DNA of 64,000 bases from Phocaeicola vulgatus (GCA_022009975.1 CP091733.1:186001-250000), one strand, 5' to 3'. Shown: positions 48,423 through 59,102, counted from the stretch's first letter. Notes: generated from the sequence alone by a model not told the origin. A program made the numbers and translations.

Positions 48423-48596
48423 TGCGGGACGCCGCCAATACTTCCACGAAGCTTCATTTGCATCCTCATATCATTGAGTTATTCCCTTGTATCATAAGCC
48501 AGTATATTCTTTTTCCACACCTACCGGCATCTGGATATAAACAGGATGATAATGTGTTGTCCTATGTTTTTGAGCTTTGCATCCTACATTTTTTGT
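48423..48596. other. intergenic stretch between mnmD and the 22-bp array
   Basis: About 170 bp after the mnmD stop with no convincing gene, hairpin or promoter on either strand. It may be remnant DNA. A 99-codon ORF from 48308 starts inside mnmD in another frame and looks like chance. Confidence 0.4.
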
Positions 48597-48684
48597 TTTT
48601 CACCTAGGTGATAAGTGTTTTTCACCTAGGTGATAAGTGTTTTTCACCTAGATGATAAATGCTTTTCACCTAGATGATAAGCTT
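48597..48684 (-). repeat. tandem array, four 22-bp units, inverted relative to 29216-29303
   Basis: Four 22-bp units begin at 48597, 48619, 48641 and 48663, each TTTTCACCTAGRTGATAA plus four bases. The first two have CACCTAGGTG, the last two CACCTAGATG. Its reverse complement matches the array at 29216-29303 in unit length, unit number and core. It lies 46 bp past the stop of the CBM9-like gene. Confidence 0.9.
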
Positions 48685-48730
48685 TAAATTAAATCAGTTT
48701 CGCCTTTTTCCCTTATGATATTTACTTGAA

Positions 48731-49324
48731 TCAAAAATAGATATCACCAAAGAATTTAGGACAATGGAAATTAGGATGAGGCAAATCAATCGGGTTCCAA
48801 CTTACAAAGTGGGGATATTCTGTATCATCTGCACATTTGTAGAAATTTCCCTTAATCTTTTCCGGCAAATGAGTAGGATTTAAGCCCATCACTTCAAATG
48901 GAATGGAGACCAATAATTCCCATTCGTAAATACCTTTCTTTTCTTCGAAGGTATTTTCCTCCAAGGATGAATATCTGCGTATAGATTTATATTCTGCCGC
49001 AGTCAAGGAAGTTTTTTGATCACGGGAAATTCTTCTTGCTGCGTCGCAAGCTCCAATACAATTGAATTCAAAGTTCATGTATTCTTCGTCACCACAGCGT
49101 TGCATGAAGAATTCAACACAGCTGTCCAAATGGACATCAGAATCATCCTTGTCAAAAACAGCCTTTAAAGATAAACCTTTTACAAAATAACGGATGTAAA
49201 GAGATTTCTCCGAGCGGATGATGTCAAAAGCAACGATGGGTTTATAAGGAAACTCTTTCCAATCGACCACATCAATATACTCACGTTGCGCTTTTGTTTC
49301 CATCATCAAGCTAACGGTTGACAT
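48731..49324 (-). CDS. CBM9-like (DOMON-type) carbohydrate-binding protein
   Basis: A 197-residue protein with the layout of family-9-like carbohydrate-binding modules: IVAFDIIRSEKSLYIRYFVK, VHLDSCVEFFM, FEFNCIGACDAARR, YEWELLVSIPFEVMGL, and the closing HFVSWNPIDLPHPNFHCPKF. No signal peptide is visible, so it may be cytoplasmic, unlike secreted CBM9 enzymes. No catalytic domain is attached. Ligand unknown. The neighbouring LysE gene upstream is on the same strand with a 70-bp gap. Confidence 0.8.
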   Translation of the reverse strand: MSTVSLMMETKAQREYIDVVDWKEFPYKPIVAFDIIRSEKSLYIRYFVKGLSLKAVFDKDDSDVHLDSCVEFFMQRCGDEEYMNFEFNCIGACDAARRISRDQKTSLTAAEYKSIRRYSSLEENTFEEKKGIYEWELLVSIPFEVMGLNPTHLPEKIKGNFYKCADDTEYPHFVSWNPIDLPHPNFHCPKFFGDIYF

Positions 49325-49394
49325 GTCTAAATCGTCTAATCCTTGTATAAAGGGAACTTTTTAACTTTTTTTCATTTTTCTTATATTTTGTTAT

Positions 49395-50018
49395 TCAATT
49401 CAAAAAGACCATCAGGAAGCCTATGATAGAAACAATCATAATAACACTTCCTACGATTTTGTTCATCAGCCAAATGCCTCTCACATTAAACCAACGCCTC
49501 AACTTTGAAATGAAATAGGTAATGAGAAACCACCATACGATAGCTCCGATGCCTATTCCTCCAATGCCTGCCAAAATCATCCAGACAGAATGTTCCGGCA
49601 ATACAAATCCAAAACGAGCAAACAATCCTATGTACAACAATACAATTAACATATTGCTGAAGGTGAAGAGAAAAGCGGTGATGAAATCTTGTGTAAATGA
49701 TAGCTTTTTCTCTTTTCGCTTTCGTAGATTACGAACCGGATTGCTTCGGAATAGATAGACTCCAAACAAGGCAAGCACGATACTTCCCAACAGTTGGAGT
49801 GGACGTTGATTGGCTTCGACAAAGCTTACAACCATTCCCATGCACAGACAAGTAAGTGCCGCATAAATGATGTCTGACAATGCTGCCCCTAATCCTGTTA
49901 TAAAACCATGCCATCTGCCTTTGCTGAGTGTGCGTTGTATGCACAGCATCCCAATGGGTCCCATGGGAGCCGATACTAAAACCCCAATTAAAAAGCCTTT
50001 ACTTACCAATCCAAGCAT
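49395..50018 (-). CDS. LysE family translocator
   Basis: A 207-residue inner-membrane protein of the LysE/RhtB exporter family, with six helices. The N-terminal signature VSAPMGPIGMLCIQRTLSKG and the following GLGAALSDIIYAAL are typical. Members export amino acids or similar small molecules; the substrate here is not known. It lies downstream of a sulfatase gene on the same strand, with a gap of about 70 bp. Confidence 0.9.
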   Translation of the reverse strand: MLGLVSKGFLIGVLVSAPMGPIGMLCIQRTLSKGRWHGFITGLGAALSDIIYAALTCLCMGMVVSFVEANQRPLQLLGSIVLALFGVYLFRSNPVRNLRKRKEKKLSFTQDFITAFLFTFSNMLIVLLYIGLFARFGFVLPEHSVWMILAGIGGIGIGAIVWWFLITYFISKLRRWFNVRGIWLMNKIVGSVIMIVSIIGFLMVFLN

Positions 50019-50089
50019 TTAACTAACTTTCCATTCTTACTTCGTGTGCAAAGATACGTCCTTAAGCTGATAAAATTTGCTAAAACGTA

Positions 50090-51631
50090 TCATTTCACTT
50101 TATCGCGAACATCTTTTAAGATGCTCTGTAATTCGTAAACGATTTCAGGATTTTCTTTTGCTACGTTCTTTTGCTCGTAATCTGATGCAACATGGTAAAG
50201 CTGTGGCTCCATTAAATAACCGGTTTCAACCGATTCACTCTCCATAATGGCTTCTCCACGGCTTGGCTCGATGTATTTCCATTCTTTCGTGCGGACAGAC
50301 AAAGCATGGTTCAACGCTTGTTCAATCACCCAAGGACGATCGGCATTGTCTTTTCCCAACCAAGTGTCCAAATGGTTCCTGCTATCAATGGCTGCTCCTT
50401 TGGGCAAACGCACTTGCAGCAGGGAAGCGAATGATGCAAACCAGTCGATTTGGGAAACCAATGCATCCGATACGGCTGCCTTATGGATTTCTTTCGGCCA
50501 TCTGACAATAGCAGGAATACGCGTTCCACCTTCAAAAGCACTGTATTTATTCCCACGAAGTGGGCCAGTCGGACGATGGCTGCCCAACTTGGCAACGGCT
50601 TCGTCTGCATATCCGTCATCTACTACAGGACCATTGTCGCTTGATAAGATGATGATTGTATTATCGGCTATTCCTAAGTCATCCAAAGTCTTCAGCAACT
50701 GACCGACTGTCCAGTCGAACTGGACAATGGCATCTCCACGAAGTCCCATCGGATTCTTTCCCCGGAAACGTTCGTGCGGGAAGCGAGGCACATGCACGTC
50801 GTTGGTCGCAAAATACATAAAGAAAGGTTTGTCTTTGTTGGCTTGGATGAATCCTTGTGCGTGAACTAAAATGGAATCGGCAATGTTTTCGTCTTTCCAT
50901 AAAGCCTTTCCGCCCCCTTTCATATAACCAATTCGACTGATTCCATTCACGATGGATTTGTCATGCCCGAAGCTGGGTTTTAAATTGTAGAGGAGTTCAG
51001 GATTGTCTTTCCCTGTCGGCTCGCCGGGGAAATTGGCTTGGTAGCTTACTTCAATCGGTGCAGAAGGGTCATAGTTAGCCACTTGCCCGTTTTCTATAAA
51101 TACACAAGGCACACGGTCTGCGGTGGCAGCCATGATATAATGATAATCAAATCCTAAATCACCCAAGGCTGCTGGCAGAGGAGCGTTCCAGTCCTGTTCA
51201 CCTGTCTTGTCGCCTAATCCTAAGTGCCATTTGCCGATTGCAGCAGTCGAATAACCAGCCGCTTTGAAAAGGTCAGCCATGGTAAACTGTTCCGGGCGGA
51301 TAATCATTTTGGCATTTCCGGCAGCAATGTCAGTGTCGGGTCTGCGCCAAGCATATTCGCCAGTCAGCATGGCATATCTTAAAGGAGTGCTTGTGGAAGC
51401 AGTAGCATGGGCTTGCGTGAACCGGATTCCTTCATTTGCCAAGCGGTTCACATTGGGAGTTTGTACACGGGTCGCTCCGTAACATTCCAAGTCTCCATAA
51501 CCTAAATCATCCGCATAAATGAAGATGACATTCGGCAATTCCTTGCCAGGCACTGTTCGTTTCTGTTGTGCTTGCAAAGCAGGAGGCAATAAAAAAGAAG
51601 CCCCCAAAGCAATAAATAAAGTCGATTTCAT
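50090..51631 (-). CDS. secreted Ser-type sulfatase (arylsulfatase family S1)
   Basis: A 513-residue type I sulfatase with a signal peptide (ending ALQAQ). The active-site signature is S81-T-P-L-R followed by YAMLTG, so the nucleophile is Ser, not Cys; such enzymes need an anaerobic sulfatase-maturing radical-SAM enzyme, not encoded in this window. Metal-site residues appear in IFIYADDLGYGDLE and in SSDNGPVVDDG. It likely removes sulfate from host or dietary glycans in the periplasm. No glycoside hydrolase or SusCD pair is adjacent, so the substrate is open. Confidence 0.9.
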   Translation of the reverse strand: MKSTLFIALGASFLLPPALQAQQKRTVPGKELPNVIFIYADDLGYGDLECYGATRVQTPNVNRLANEGIRFTQAHATASTSTPLRYAMLTGEYAWRRPDTDIAAGNAKMIIRPEQFTMADLFKAAGYSTAAIGKWHLGLGDKTGEQDWNAPLPAALGDLGFDYHYIMAATADRVPCVFIENGQVANYDPSAPIEVSYQANFPGEPTGKDNPELLYNLKPSFGHDKSIVNGISRIGYMKGGGKALWKDENIADSILVHAQGFIQANKDKPFFMYFATNDVHVPRFPHERFRGKNPMGLRGDAIVQFDWTVGQLLKTLDDLGIADNTIIILSSDNGPVVDDGYADEAVAKLGSHRPTGPLRGNKYSAFEGGTRIPAIVRWPKEIHKAAVSDALVSQIDWFASFASLLQVRLPKGAAIDSRNHLDTWLGKDNADRPWVIEQALNHALSVRTKEWKYIEPSRGEAIMESESVETGYLMEPQLYHVASDYEQKNVAKENPEIVYELQSILKDVRDKVK

Positions 51632-51704
51632 ATTATCCGTGTTTTATCTGCGTCAAAAGTACGGAATTTATTGTGAAATGCCGTTTTTTCCCGTATGAAA
51701 TATA

Positions 51705-51712
51705 TATCTTTG
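51705..51712 (+). promoter_or_regulatory. -7 element TATCTTTG for purL
   Basis: TATCTTTG lies 44 bp before the purL ATG in the gap divergent from the sulfatase gene. No purine-type riboswitch was recognised. Confidence 0.55.
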
Positions 51713-51756
51713 CACTATTCTAATCAACATACGATTATCAATTAACTTGAACATAT

Positions 51757-54700
51757 ATGATTCTATTCTTTCAATCTCCAACAAAAACCGTGTTAGCTGT
51801 AGAGACTAAACATGCGTTTTCTGCGGAAGACACACAGAAACTTGTATGGCTTTTCAGTGAAGCCAAACCGGTTGAATCTGAAACCCTGAATGGATGGTTT
51901 GTAGGTCCACGCCGTGAAATGGTCACACCATGGAGTACAAATGCTGTTGAAATCACCCAAAATATGGGCTTGGATGGCATCCTCCGAATCGAAGAATATT
52001 TCCCGGTTGCATCTGGAGAAGCTGAGCATGACCCAATGCTTCAACGTATCTACAATGGATTAGACCAAGAGATTTTCACTATCAGTAAAAAACCAGACCC
52101 AATTGTTTATATTGAAGACTTGGAGGCTTACAATGTACAGGAAGGTTTGGCACTGAGCGATGAGGAAATTGCCTATCTGAAAGAAGTCAGTGAAAAAATA
52201 GGCCGCAAATTGACCGATAGTGAAGTATTCGGTTTCTCTCAAGTCAATTCAGAACATTGCCGCCATAAAATCTTTGGTGGAACTTTCATTATCGACGGTG
52301 AAGAGAAAGAAAGCTCTCTGTTCAACTTAATCAAGAAAACATCTAAGGAGAATCCGAATAAATTGGTTTCTGCTTATAAAGATAATGTAGCATTCAATGA
52401 AGGTCCAGTCGTTGAGCAGTTTGCTCCGGAATGTGGTGACCGTCCTGATTTCTATACAACGAAGAATATCCAAACAGTTATTTCTTTGAAGGCGGAGACA
52501 CATAACTTCCCGACTACAGTTGAACCGTTCAATGGTGCGGCAACTGGTTCGGGTGGGGAAATCCGTGACCGTTTGGGCGGTGGTAAAGCTTCTTTGCCAT
52601 TGGCTGGAACAGCTGTATATATGACTTCTTATCCTCGTACCGAAGGTGCACGCGAATGGGAAAAGGTATTGGATCCACGTCCTTGGTTGTATCAGACTCC
52701 GGAACAGATTTGATAAAGGCTTCCAATGGCGCTTCTGATTTCGGTAACAAATTTGGCCAGCCTCTGATTTGTGGTTCTGTTTTGACTTTCGAACACGAAG
52801 AAAACCAGAAGCAATTTGCATACGATAAAGTAATCATGTTGGCAGGAGGTGTCGGTTATGCTAATAAACGCGATGCCTTGAAAGGTGATCCGAAACCGGG
52901 AGAAAAAGTAGTTGTCATTGGTGGTGATAACTATCGTATCGGCATGGGCGGTGGTGCAGTCTCTTCTGTGAACACAGGTCAATACACGAGCGGCATTGAA
53001 TTGAATGCTATCCAGCGTGCCAATCCGGAAATGCAAAAACGTGCAGCGAACGTGATTCGTACAATCGCTGAATCAGACGAGAATCCAATCGTTTCTATCC
53101 ATGACCACGGTGCTGGCGGGCATTTGAATTGTTTGTCTGAATTAGTGGAAGCTACGGGTGGACATATTGACATGAGTAAATTGCCTATTGGCGATCCAAC
53201 CCTTTCTGCAAAGGAAATCATCGGCAATGAAAGCCAGGAAAGAATGGGCTTGTTGATGGAGGAAAAGGATGTGGAACGTGTAAAACGTATCGCAGACCGT
53301 GAACGTGCTCCTATGTATGTAGTCGGAGAAACGACTGATGATATGAAGTTCGTTTTTGAACAGGCTGATGGAGTTAAACCGATTGATATCAAATTGGAAT
53401 ATATGTTTGGTAAACCACCACGTACGATTATGCGCGATAATACTGTAGTGGAAACATATCAGCCGGTTGTTTACAAAGAATCAGAACTTCACCATTATTT
53501 GGAAAATGTACTTCAGCTGGAAGCTGTGGCTTGTAAGGATTGGTTGACTAACAAAGTAGACCGTTCTGTTAGTGGCAAGGTGGCTCGCCAGCAATGCCAA
53601 GGCGAATTACAATTGCCTTTGAGCGACTTGGGTGCGATGGCTTTGGACTATCGTGGAAAATCAGGTATCGCTACCGCAATTGGTCATGCGCCACAGGTTG
53701 CAATGGTGGATCCGGCAGCTGGTTCAGTAATGGCTATTGCGGAATCTCTTACCAATATTGTCTTTGCTCCTTTGACAGACAAGTTGGAAGGCGTGTCGCT
53801 GAGTGCAAACTGGATGTGGCCTTGCCGAAACGAAGGAGAAGATGCTCGTCTGTATAAAGCAGTCGAAGCCGCTTCTGATTTTGCTTGTGCTTTGGGTATC
53901 AATATACCGACTGGAAAAGACTCTTTGTCTATGACTCAGAAATATGGAGATAAGAAAGTCCTTTCCCCGGGAACTGTAATCATTTCCGCAGGTGCTGAAG
54001 TGAGCGATGTTCGTAAGATTGTTTCTCCGGTATTGGCTCATGAAAAGAATTCCCACATATATTATATAGACTTCTCGTTTGACACGTTGAAGTTAGGTGG
54101 TTCTGCCTTAGCTCAGACATTGAACAAATTAGGAAACGAAGTGCCGACAGTGAAAGATCCGGAATACTTTACAGATGCGTTTAATGCTGTTCAAGATGCC
54201 ATAGAAAAAGGTTTGATATTGGCTGGACACGATATTTCTGCTGGTGGTATGATTACTACCATGTTGGAAATGTGTTTTGCAAATGTAGAAGGAGGTTTGG
54301 AAGTCAACTTGGACAAGGTAGCAGAAAGCGATATCGTGAAGATTTTGTTTGCTGAAAATCCGGGAATCTTGGTTCAGGTGAAAGAGAAGAAGGCATTCGA
54401 GAAATTGATGATGGATGCAGGCATTGGTTTTGCTGAAATTGCTAAACCGACAAGCGAACGTCATATCTTGGTGTCTAAAGACGGTATCCAATATCATTTC
54501 GGTATTGATTATATGCGTGATGTTTGGTACGAATCTTCTTATAAATTGGATATCAAGCAGAGCGGTAACACTTGTGCTGGCAATCGTTTCGAGAACTATA
54601 AGATGCAGCCATTGGAATTCAAGTATAACAAGAACTTCACAGGCAAATTGGCTGATTATGGTTTGACATTCGACCGTAAAGGAAGAAGTGGTATAAAAGC

Positions 54701-55445
54701 TGCTGTCATCCGTGAAAAGGGTTGCCAGTGTGAACGTGAAACTTCTTATGCTCTTTATTTGGCTGGTTTCGATGTGAAAGATGTTCACATGACAGACTTG
54801 GCTTCTGGTCGTGAAACTTTGGAAGATGTCAACATGATTGTATTCTGTGGCGGTTTCTCTAACTCCGATGTTTTGGGCTCTGCCAAAGGATGGGCTGCAG
54901 GCATTCTGTTTAACGAGAAAGCAAAGAAAGCAATCGATAACTTCTATGCTCGTGAAGATACCTTGAGTTTAGGAATATGTAATGGTTGCCAGGTAATGAC
55001 TGAATTGGGCGTTGTTTATCCGGAACACGAGAAGAAGTACAAGATGTTACATAACGATTCCCATAAGTTTGAATCTAACTTCGTTACTTTGGAAATTCCG
55101 AAGAACCATTCTGTTATGTTCGGCTCTTTGAGCGGAAGCAAGATTGGCGTTTGGATTGCACACGGAGAAGGAAAATACAGCTTCCCATACGAAGAGAAGG
55201 ATTATCATATCGTAGCTAAATATAATTATGAAGGTTATCCTGCTAATCCAAATGGCTCTCCTTGGTCAGTAGCAGGCGTATGTTCTCATGATGGTCGTCA
55301 TTTGGCAATGATGCCGCACCCGGAACGTGCAATGTTCCCATGGCAATGTGGTTATTATCCTGCAGATCGTCGTGATGATGAAGTGACTCCATGGATTGAA
55401 GCATTTGTTAATGCAAGGAAATGGATTGAAGCCAATAAGCATTAA
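51757..55445 (+). CDS. purL: phosphoribosylformylglycinamidine synthase PurL (long form), frameshifted
   Basis: PurL makes FGAM in purine synthesis. The N-terminal and two AIRS-like domains are present (FSQVNSEHCRHKIFGG, LKAETHNFPTTVEPFNGAAT), and the C-terminal glutaminase has the nucleophile Cys in LGICNGCQVMTELG and His in MMPHPERAMFPWQ. The frame is lost at 52709-52711 (CAGATTTGA); one more T restores TPEQILIKASNGASDFGN. Repaired length is about 1,229 residues, close to other long-form PurL enzymes. The gene stands alone and is followed by the GGGGCTG hairpin and MITE-like element. Confidence 0.96.
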
Positions 55446-55500
55446 TCATGGCTTTTTCAAGTAGATAAACACTGTTATTTATTTAATAATTTATCAGTAA

Positions 55501-55660
55501 GGGGCTGTGTCAAAACGAAAGTTTTGATGCAGCCCCTTTAAGGTGTGTCAGAATTAGCAAAAAGGAAGGCACTGAGGATGAGACCGACAGGAGTTTACTG
55601 ATATAAATGACTGAGGTCGAATTCCGAAAGTAACGCAGCAGTTTGCAATTATGACACACC
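55501..55660 (+). repeat. GGGGCTG hairpin plus MITE-like element, copy 3 (complete)
   Basis: The hairpin GGGGCTGTGTCAAAAC with GTTTTGATGCAGCCCC (55501-55536) is followed directly by the 119-bp element 55542-55660 with the same terminal repeats as copy 2. Five substitutions and one indel separate the two elements. It lies between convergent purL and murQ and should terminate both. Confidence 0.88.
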
Positions 55661-55673
55661 GCCTCTTTTCTTA

Positions 55674-56487
55674 TTATTTGTGCTTGATATTATCCAATGC
55701 TTTTTTGACAGATCCATAGAGAAGCAACTTCTCTTCGGCTTCATTGTATGGAATGCCGGTTTCTTCCATAATCATGCGTGTGCCTCGTTCAATCAATTTC
55801 TTATTTGTAAGTTGCATATTCACCATCCTGTTTCCTTTTATTCGTCCCAATTCAATCATGATGGTGGTGGAAATCATGTTTAAGATCATCTTTTGTCCTG
55901 TTCCGGATTTCATTCGTGAGCTTCCGGTTACGAACTCAGGACCAACTATCATTTCTATGGGAATATCGGAGACTTCTGCCATTGGAGAATTCGGATTACT
56001 GCAAATGCACGCAGTAAGTATTCCATTTTCATGCGCGTTTTTTAGTGCGGCGATTACATAAGGAGTTGTCCCGGATGCCGCAATGCCGATAACAGTGTCC
56101 AATGAGTCAATCTTGTGTGCTTGCAGATCTTTCCAGCCTTGTTGCAAATCATCTTCGGCATTTTCAACAGCATTGCGCAATGCAGTGTCACCTCCGGCTA
56201 TGATTCCTATAACATGGCCTGGACCTACTCCAAATGTGGGCGGAATCTCTGACGCATCCAACACGCCTAAGCGTCCACTTGTTCCGGCACCAATATAAAA
56301 CAATCGTCCTCCTTCTCGCATTTGGCACAACAGCACTGACCAACCGCTCAATTTGAGGAATGGCATTCCGTACAACCAATGCTACTTTTTGGTCTTCTGT
56401 ATTAATGTCATTTAATAATTCTCGCAATGGCTTCTTTTCCAAGTTATCATAGAAAGAAGCCTGTTCTGTTATCTTTTCAAATCCCAT
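55674..56487 (-). CDS. murQ: N-acetylmuramic acid 6-phosphate etherase MurQ, frameshifted
   Basis: MurQ removes the lactyl ether from MurNAc-6-P, giving GlcNAc-6-P. The SIS-domain protein carries GGRLFYIGAGTSGRLGVLDA, VIGIAASGTTPYVIAAL and MKSGTGQKMILNMIS, all typical. The N-terminal 55 residues are in another frame; two missing bases at 56321-56326 (expected CATTTTGGCCAC) restore RLVSAVVAKMREGGRLFYIG. Repaired length is 271 residues. The ATG at 56487 (MGFEKITEQ) is the likely start. It follows the sugar kinase by 25 bp, forming a two-gene salvage operon. Confidence 0.93.
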
Positions 56488-56512
56488 AATCAATCTTTTT
56501 ACACATTCATAA

Positions 56513-57346
56513 TCATAGAGAGAGGTAATCAATCAAGCCTTCCATCGGACTTTGAACAATTCTTCCCAATTTCATATTGCATTTAGCCGCAGCTTCTTCC
56601 AGTATGTCTTTAAAATGATAAGCAATGGATCCTACCATATTTACTTCATATTCCTCACATTCGAGAGGCAAGACGTTACGGCTAAAGAACGCAATAAAAC
56701 TATCCAATACCAATTTGTGCATAAGAGATTCGTGGATGTTTTCCTTTATAAATGGAGTGAATGAAGCCAAAAAGCGGTTGGGAAACGGCTGGCGATACAC
56801 CCGGTCGATTATTTCTCCCTCGGAATAGCCATATTGGAGTATGAATTTCTCCCTTAATTGATTGCCCAAAACTCCTTTTAATAAGCTACCTACCAATAAT
56901 TTGCCCAAAACAGCTCCGCTACCTTCATCGCCCAAGATAAAACCTAAAGGAGATATATGTTTGGTTATTTGTGTTCCGTCATAAAAGCAAGCATTTGATC
57001 CAGTTCCTAATATGCATGCAATTCCTGGCCGGTCGCCACATAAGCAGTGCACAGCAGCCATCAAGTCGGAATGGACTGTCACCTTTTCTATATTCAAACA
57101 CTTGCATAACAGGCTTCGGACTATTTCGGCTTTCCCGAATATACATCCTGCTCCGTAAAAGAAAGCACTTTCGGGGCGATAATTTCCCAATAAAGGAGAC
57201 AATACATTTCTGATTTCCAAATCCATCTCGTTTTCTGACAAGAAATAAGGATTCAGACCTTTGGACTTGCCTTGCCAAATCACTTTCCCGGATGAAACCA
57301 AAGACCAATCTGTTTTGGTGGAACCACTATCCGCTATTAATATCAT
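56513..57346 (-). CDS. BadF/BadG-type amino-sugar kinase, MurK/GlcNAc kinase-like
   Basis: A 277-residue ATPase of the ASKHA fold. ILIADSGSTKTDWSLVS is the phosphate-1 motif, ACILGTGSNACFYDG the second, and ILGDEGSGAVLGKLLVGSLL is typical of N-acetylglucosamine-kinase-like BadF proteins. Next to murQ it most likely phosphorylates MurNAc (as MurK does in Tannerella) or GlcNAc. A MurNAc transporter gene is not adjacent; the upstream gene is a MATE transporter, 34 bp away, which could be in the same transcript. Confidence 0.85.
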   Translation of the reverse strand: MILIADSGSTKTDWSLVSSGKVIWQGKSKGLNPYFLSENEMDLEIRNVLSPLLGNYRPESAFFYGAGCIFGKAEIVRSLLCKCLNIEKVTVHSDLMAAVHCLCGDRPGIACILGTGSNACFYDGTQITKHISPLGFILGDEGSGAVLGKLLVGSLLKGVLGNQLREKFILQYGYSEGEIIDRVYRQPFPNRFLASFTPFIKENIHESLMHKLVLDSFIAFFSRNVLPLECEEYEVNMVGSIAYHFKDILEEAAAKCNMKLGRIVQSPMEGLIDYLSL

Positions 57347-57380
57347 AAGTTTATATTTTTCATACGTTCGAACTGCTTAA

Positions 57381-58737
57381 TTATCCCATGTTGACTGACT
57401 GCCGCATCTGTTTTATCTTCTTATATACATAATAGAAGGCTGGTATCAAAAAGATATCAGCAAACAGCCATGCGGTTGAATCTCCAAAGCAGACAGCAGT
57501 ATATCCCCAAATCGGGACAGCTATTATGCTGACCAATATACGGGCTATCATTTCTGCAACACCGGAAAACATGGCAAGATTGGTAAAACCAGCACCTTGT
57601 ATCGAGTAACGTAAAATGCAAAGCAAACCAACCAAAGGGAAGAATACAGCGGCTACATGTAAGAAGAATGTTGCGTCCTTAATAATTTCTGTTTCTGATG
57701 GAGCTACAAATAGATAAAGTAGTTCACGTGAGAAAAGCATCAAGACTGCAAATGTGAAGAGTGCATAGGTAGACATCATTATGGTACTGGATTTTATGCC
57801 TTGCCCCACTCGTTCTGGTTTTCCTGCTCCGTAATTTTGGCCAACGTATGTAGCCATGGCAATTCCTATTGTCTCAAAAGGACATAAGAAAAACATCTTG
57901 ATTCGCATGGCTGCTGTAAATGCCGCTACGCACGCAGTTCCTAAAGCATTGTTCGCACTTTGAAGCATAATGCTGCCAATAGCTGTTATGGAAAACTGTA
58001 ATCCCATCGGAACACCAATGCCTAACAGGTTTTTCGCCAAATTCATGTCGAATCGATCTTCCCCTTTTTCCATCTGTATAATCGAAAAGTGTTTATACAT
58101 ATAGAAATAACATAATATGGCAGATAATCCTTGAGCTACGACTGTGGCGATGGCTGCTCCGGCAACACCCCAATCTAATATTACAATGCAGAAGAGATCC
58201 AGCAATATATTTAATAATGTAGAGAAGAGCAGGAAATAAAATGGTGTTTTGCTATCTCCCAATGCTCGAATAATGCTGGACAACAAATTATAGAAAAAGG
58301 TGCAAGGCACTCCTAAAAAGGTGATGAGCAAATAGAGATAGGCATTTCTAAAGATAGCTTCCGGTGTTTGCATCATTCGCAGGATTGAAGAGCAACAAAG
58401 ACTGGTTATTAAAGCTATCATGATAGACATAATTGCCGCCAAGCGCAAACCTAATGAGATATAACGTCGCATGGTCGTATAATCACGAGCTCCGAATTTC
58501 TGAGCAACCGGAATACCGAACCCGCAACAACAGCCGTTACAGAATCCTAAGATTAAAGATTACGGAAGTACTTGCTCCCACAGATGCCAATGCGTGAATA
58601 CCTAAGAATTTACCAACAATAGCAGCGTCAATTAAAGAATAGGTTTGCTGCAATAAATTACCCAACAGCAGAGGCAATGTAAAGTTAAAAATTAGAGGCA
58701 ACGGTGCGCCTTCTGTCATTTCTTTTGAAGAAGCCAT
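57381..58737 (-). CDS. MATE family efflux transporter, frameshifted
   Basis: A 12-helix MATE exporter. The N-terminus reads NFTLPLLLGNLLQQTYSLID followed by AAIVGKFLGIHALASVGAST, the family signature. The frame is lost in the A-run 58555-58557 on the plus strand; two more bases (five A expected) restore STSVIFLILGFCNGCCCGFG. Repaired length is about 452 residues, normal. Substrate is unknown: drugs or metabolites driven by Na+ or H+. It is upstream of the kinase-murQ pair on the same strand, and divergent from the ygbA-like gene. Confidence 0.9.
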
Positions 58738-58747
58738 CTGGTTTTAC

Positions 58748-58769
58748 TATTTTTGTGCCTGCAAAGGTA
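58748..58769. promoter_or_regulatory. overlapping divergent -7 elements for MATE and ygbA-like genes
   Basis: TATTTTTG (58748-58755, plus) points to the ygbA-like gene and TACCTTTG (58762-58769, minus) to the MATE gene. Each -7 element lies about where the other transcript would start, so the two promoters should compete. Confidence 0.5.
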
Positions 58770-58796
58770 GAGAGAAAACAGTAATAAGAAGTATTT

Positions 58797-59102
58797 ATGA
58801 AGAAAAAAACTTCGAGGATAGAGAAAGAAAAGCTGGTCGTAAAAGAAATGATAGAGCTTTATTGTAAGAAAAAAGAGAAGAATAAAGAGCTTTGCGAAGA
58901 GTGTAAATCCTTGTTGGATTATGCTTATAAACGGTTGGACCATTGCAAATTTGGAGAGTATAAGAGCTCATGCCAAAAATGCCCTATTCATTGTTATAAA
59001 AAGGATATGAGGGAACGGATGAGGCAAGTTATGCGTTTCAGCGGCCCGCGAATGTTGTTCTATCATCCGGTTGCTGCATTAAAACATTTGCTCCAGAAAT
59101 AA
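58797..59102 (+). CDS. YgbA-type protein (nitrous oxide-stimulated promoter family)
   Basis: A 101-residue cysteine-rich protein matching the YgbA family: CEECKSLLDYAYKRLDHCKF, then CQKCPIHCYKKDMRERMRQV and MRFSGPRMLFYHP. E. coli ygbA is controlled by the NO sensor NsrR, and the family name refers to induction by nitrogen oxides. Several Cys residues suggest metal or Fe-S binding. Role unknown, probably nitrosative stress. The gene stands alone, followed by a terminator repeat. Confidence 0.88.
   Translation: MKKKTSRIEKEKLVVKEMIELYCKKKEKNKELCEECKSLLDYAYKRLDHCKFGEYKSSCQKCPIHCYKKDMRERMRQVMRFSGPRMLFYHPVAALKHLLQK

Noticed and set aside
48308..48607. 99-codon ORF overlapping the end of mnmD
   Set aside because: Starts inside mnmD in another frame and runs into the repeat array; composition is not gene-like.
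50090..51631. Sulfatase as part of a polysaccharide utilisation locus with the SusCD pair
   Set aside because: They are more than 20 kb apart with housekeeping genes between, and no glycosidase or regulator links them.
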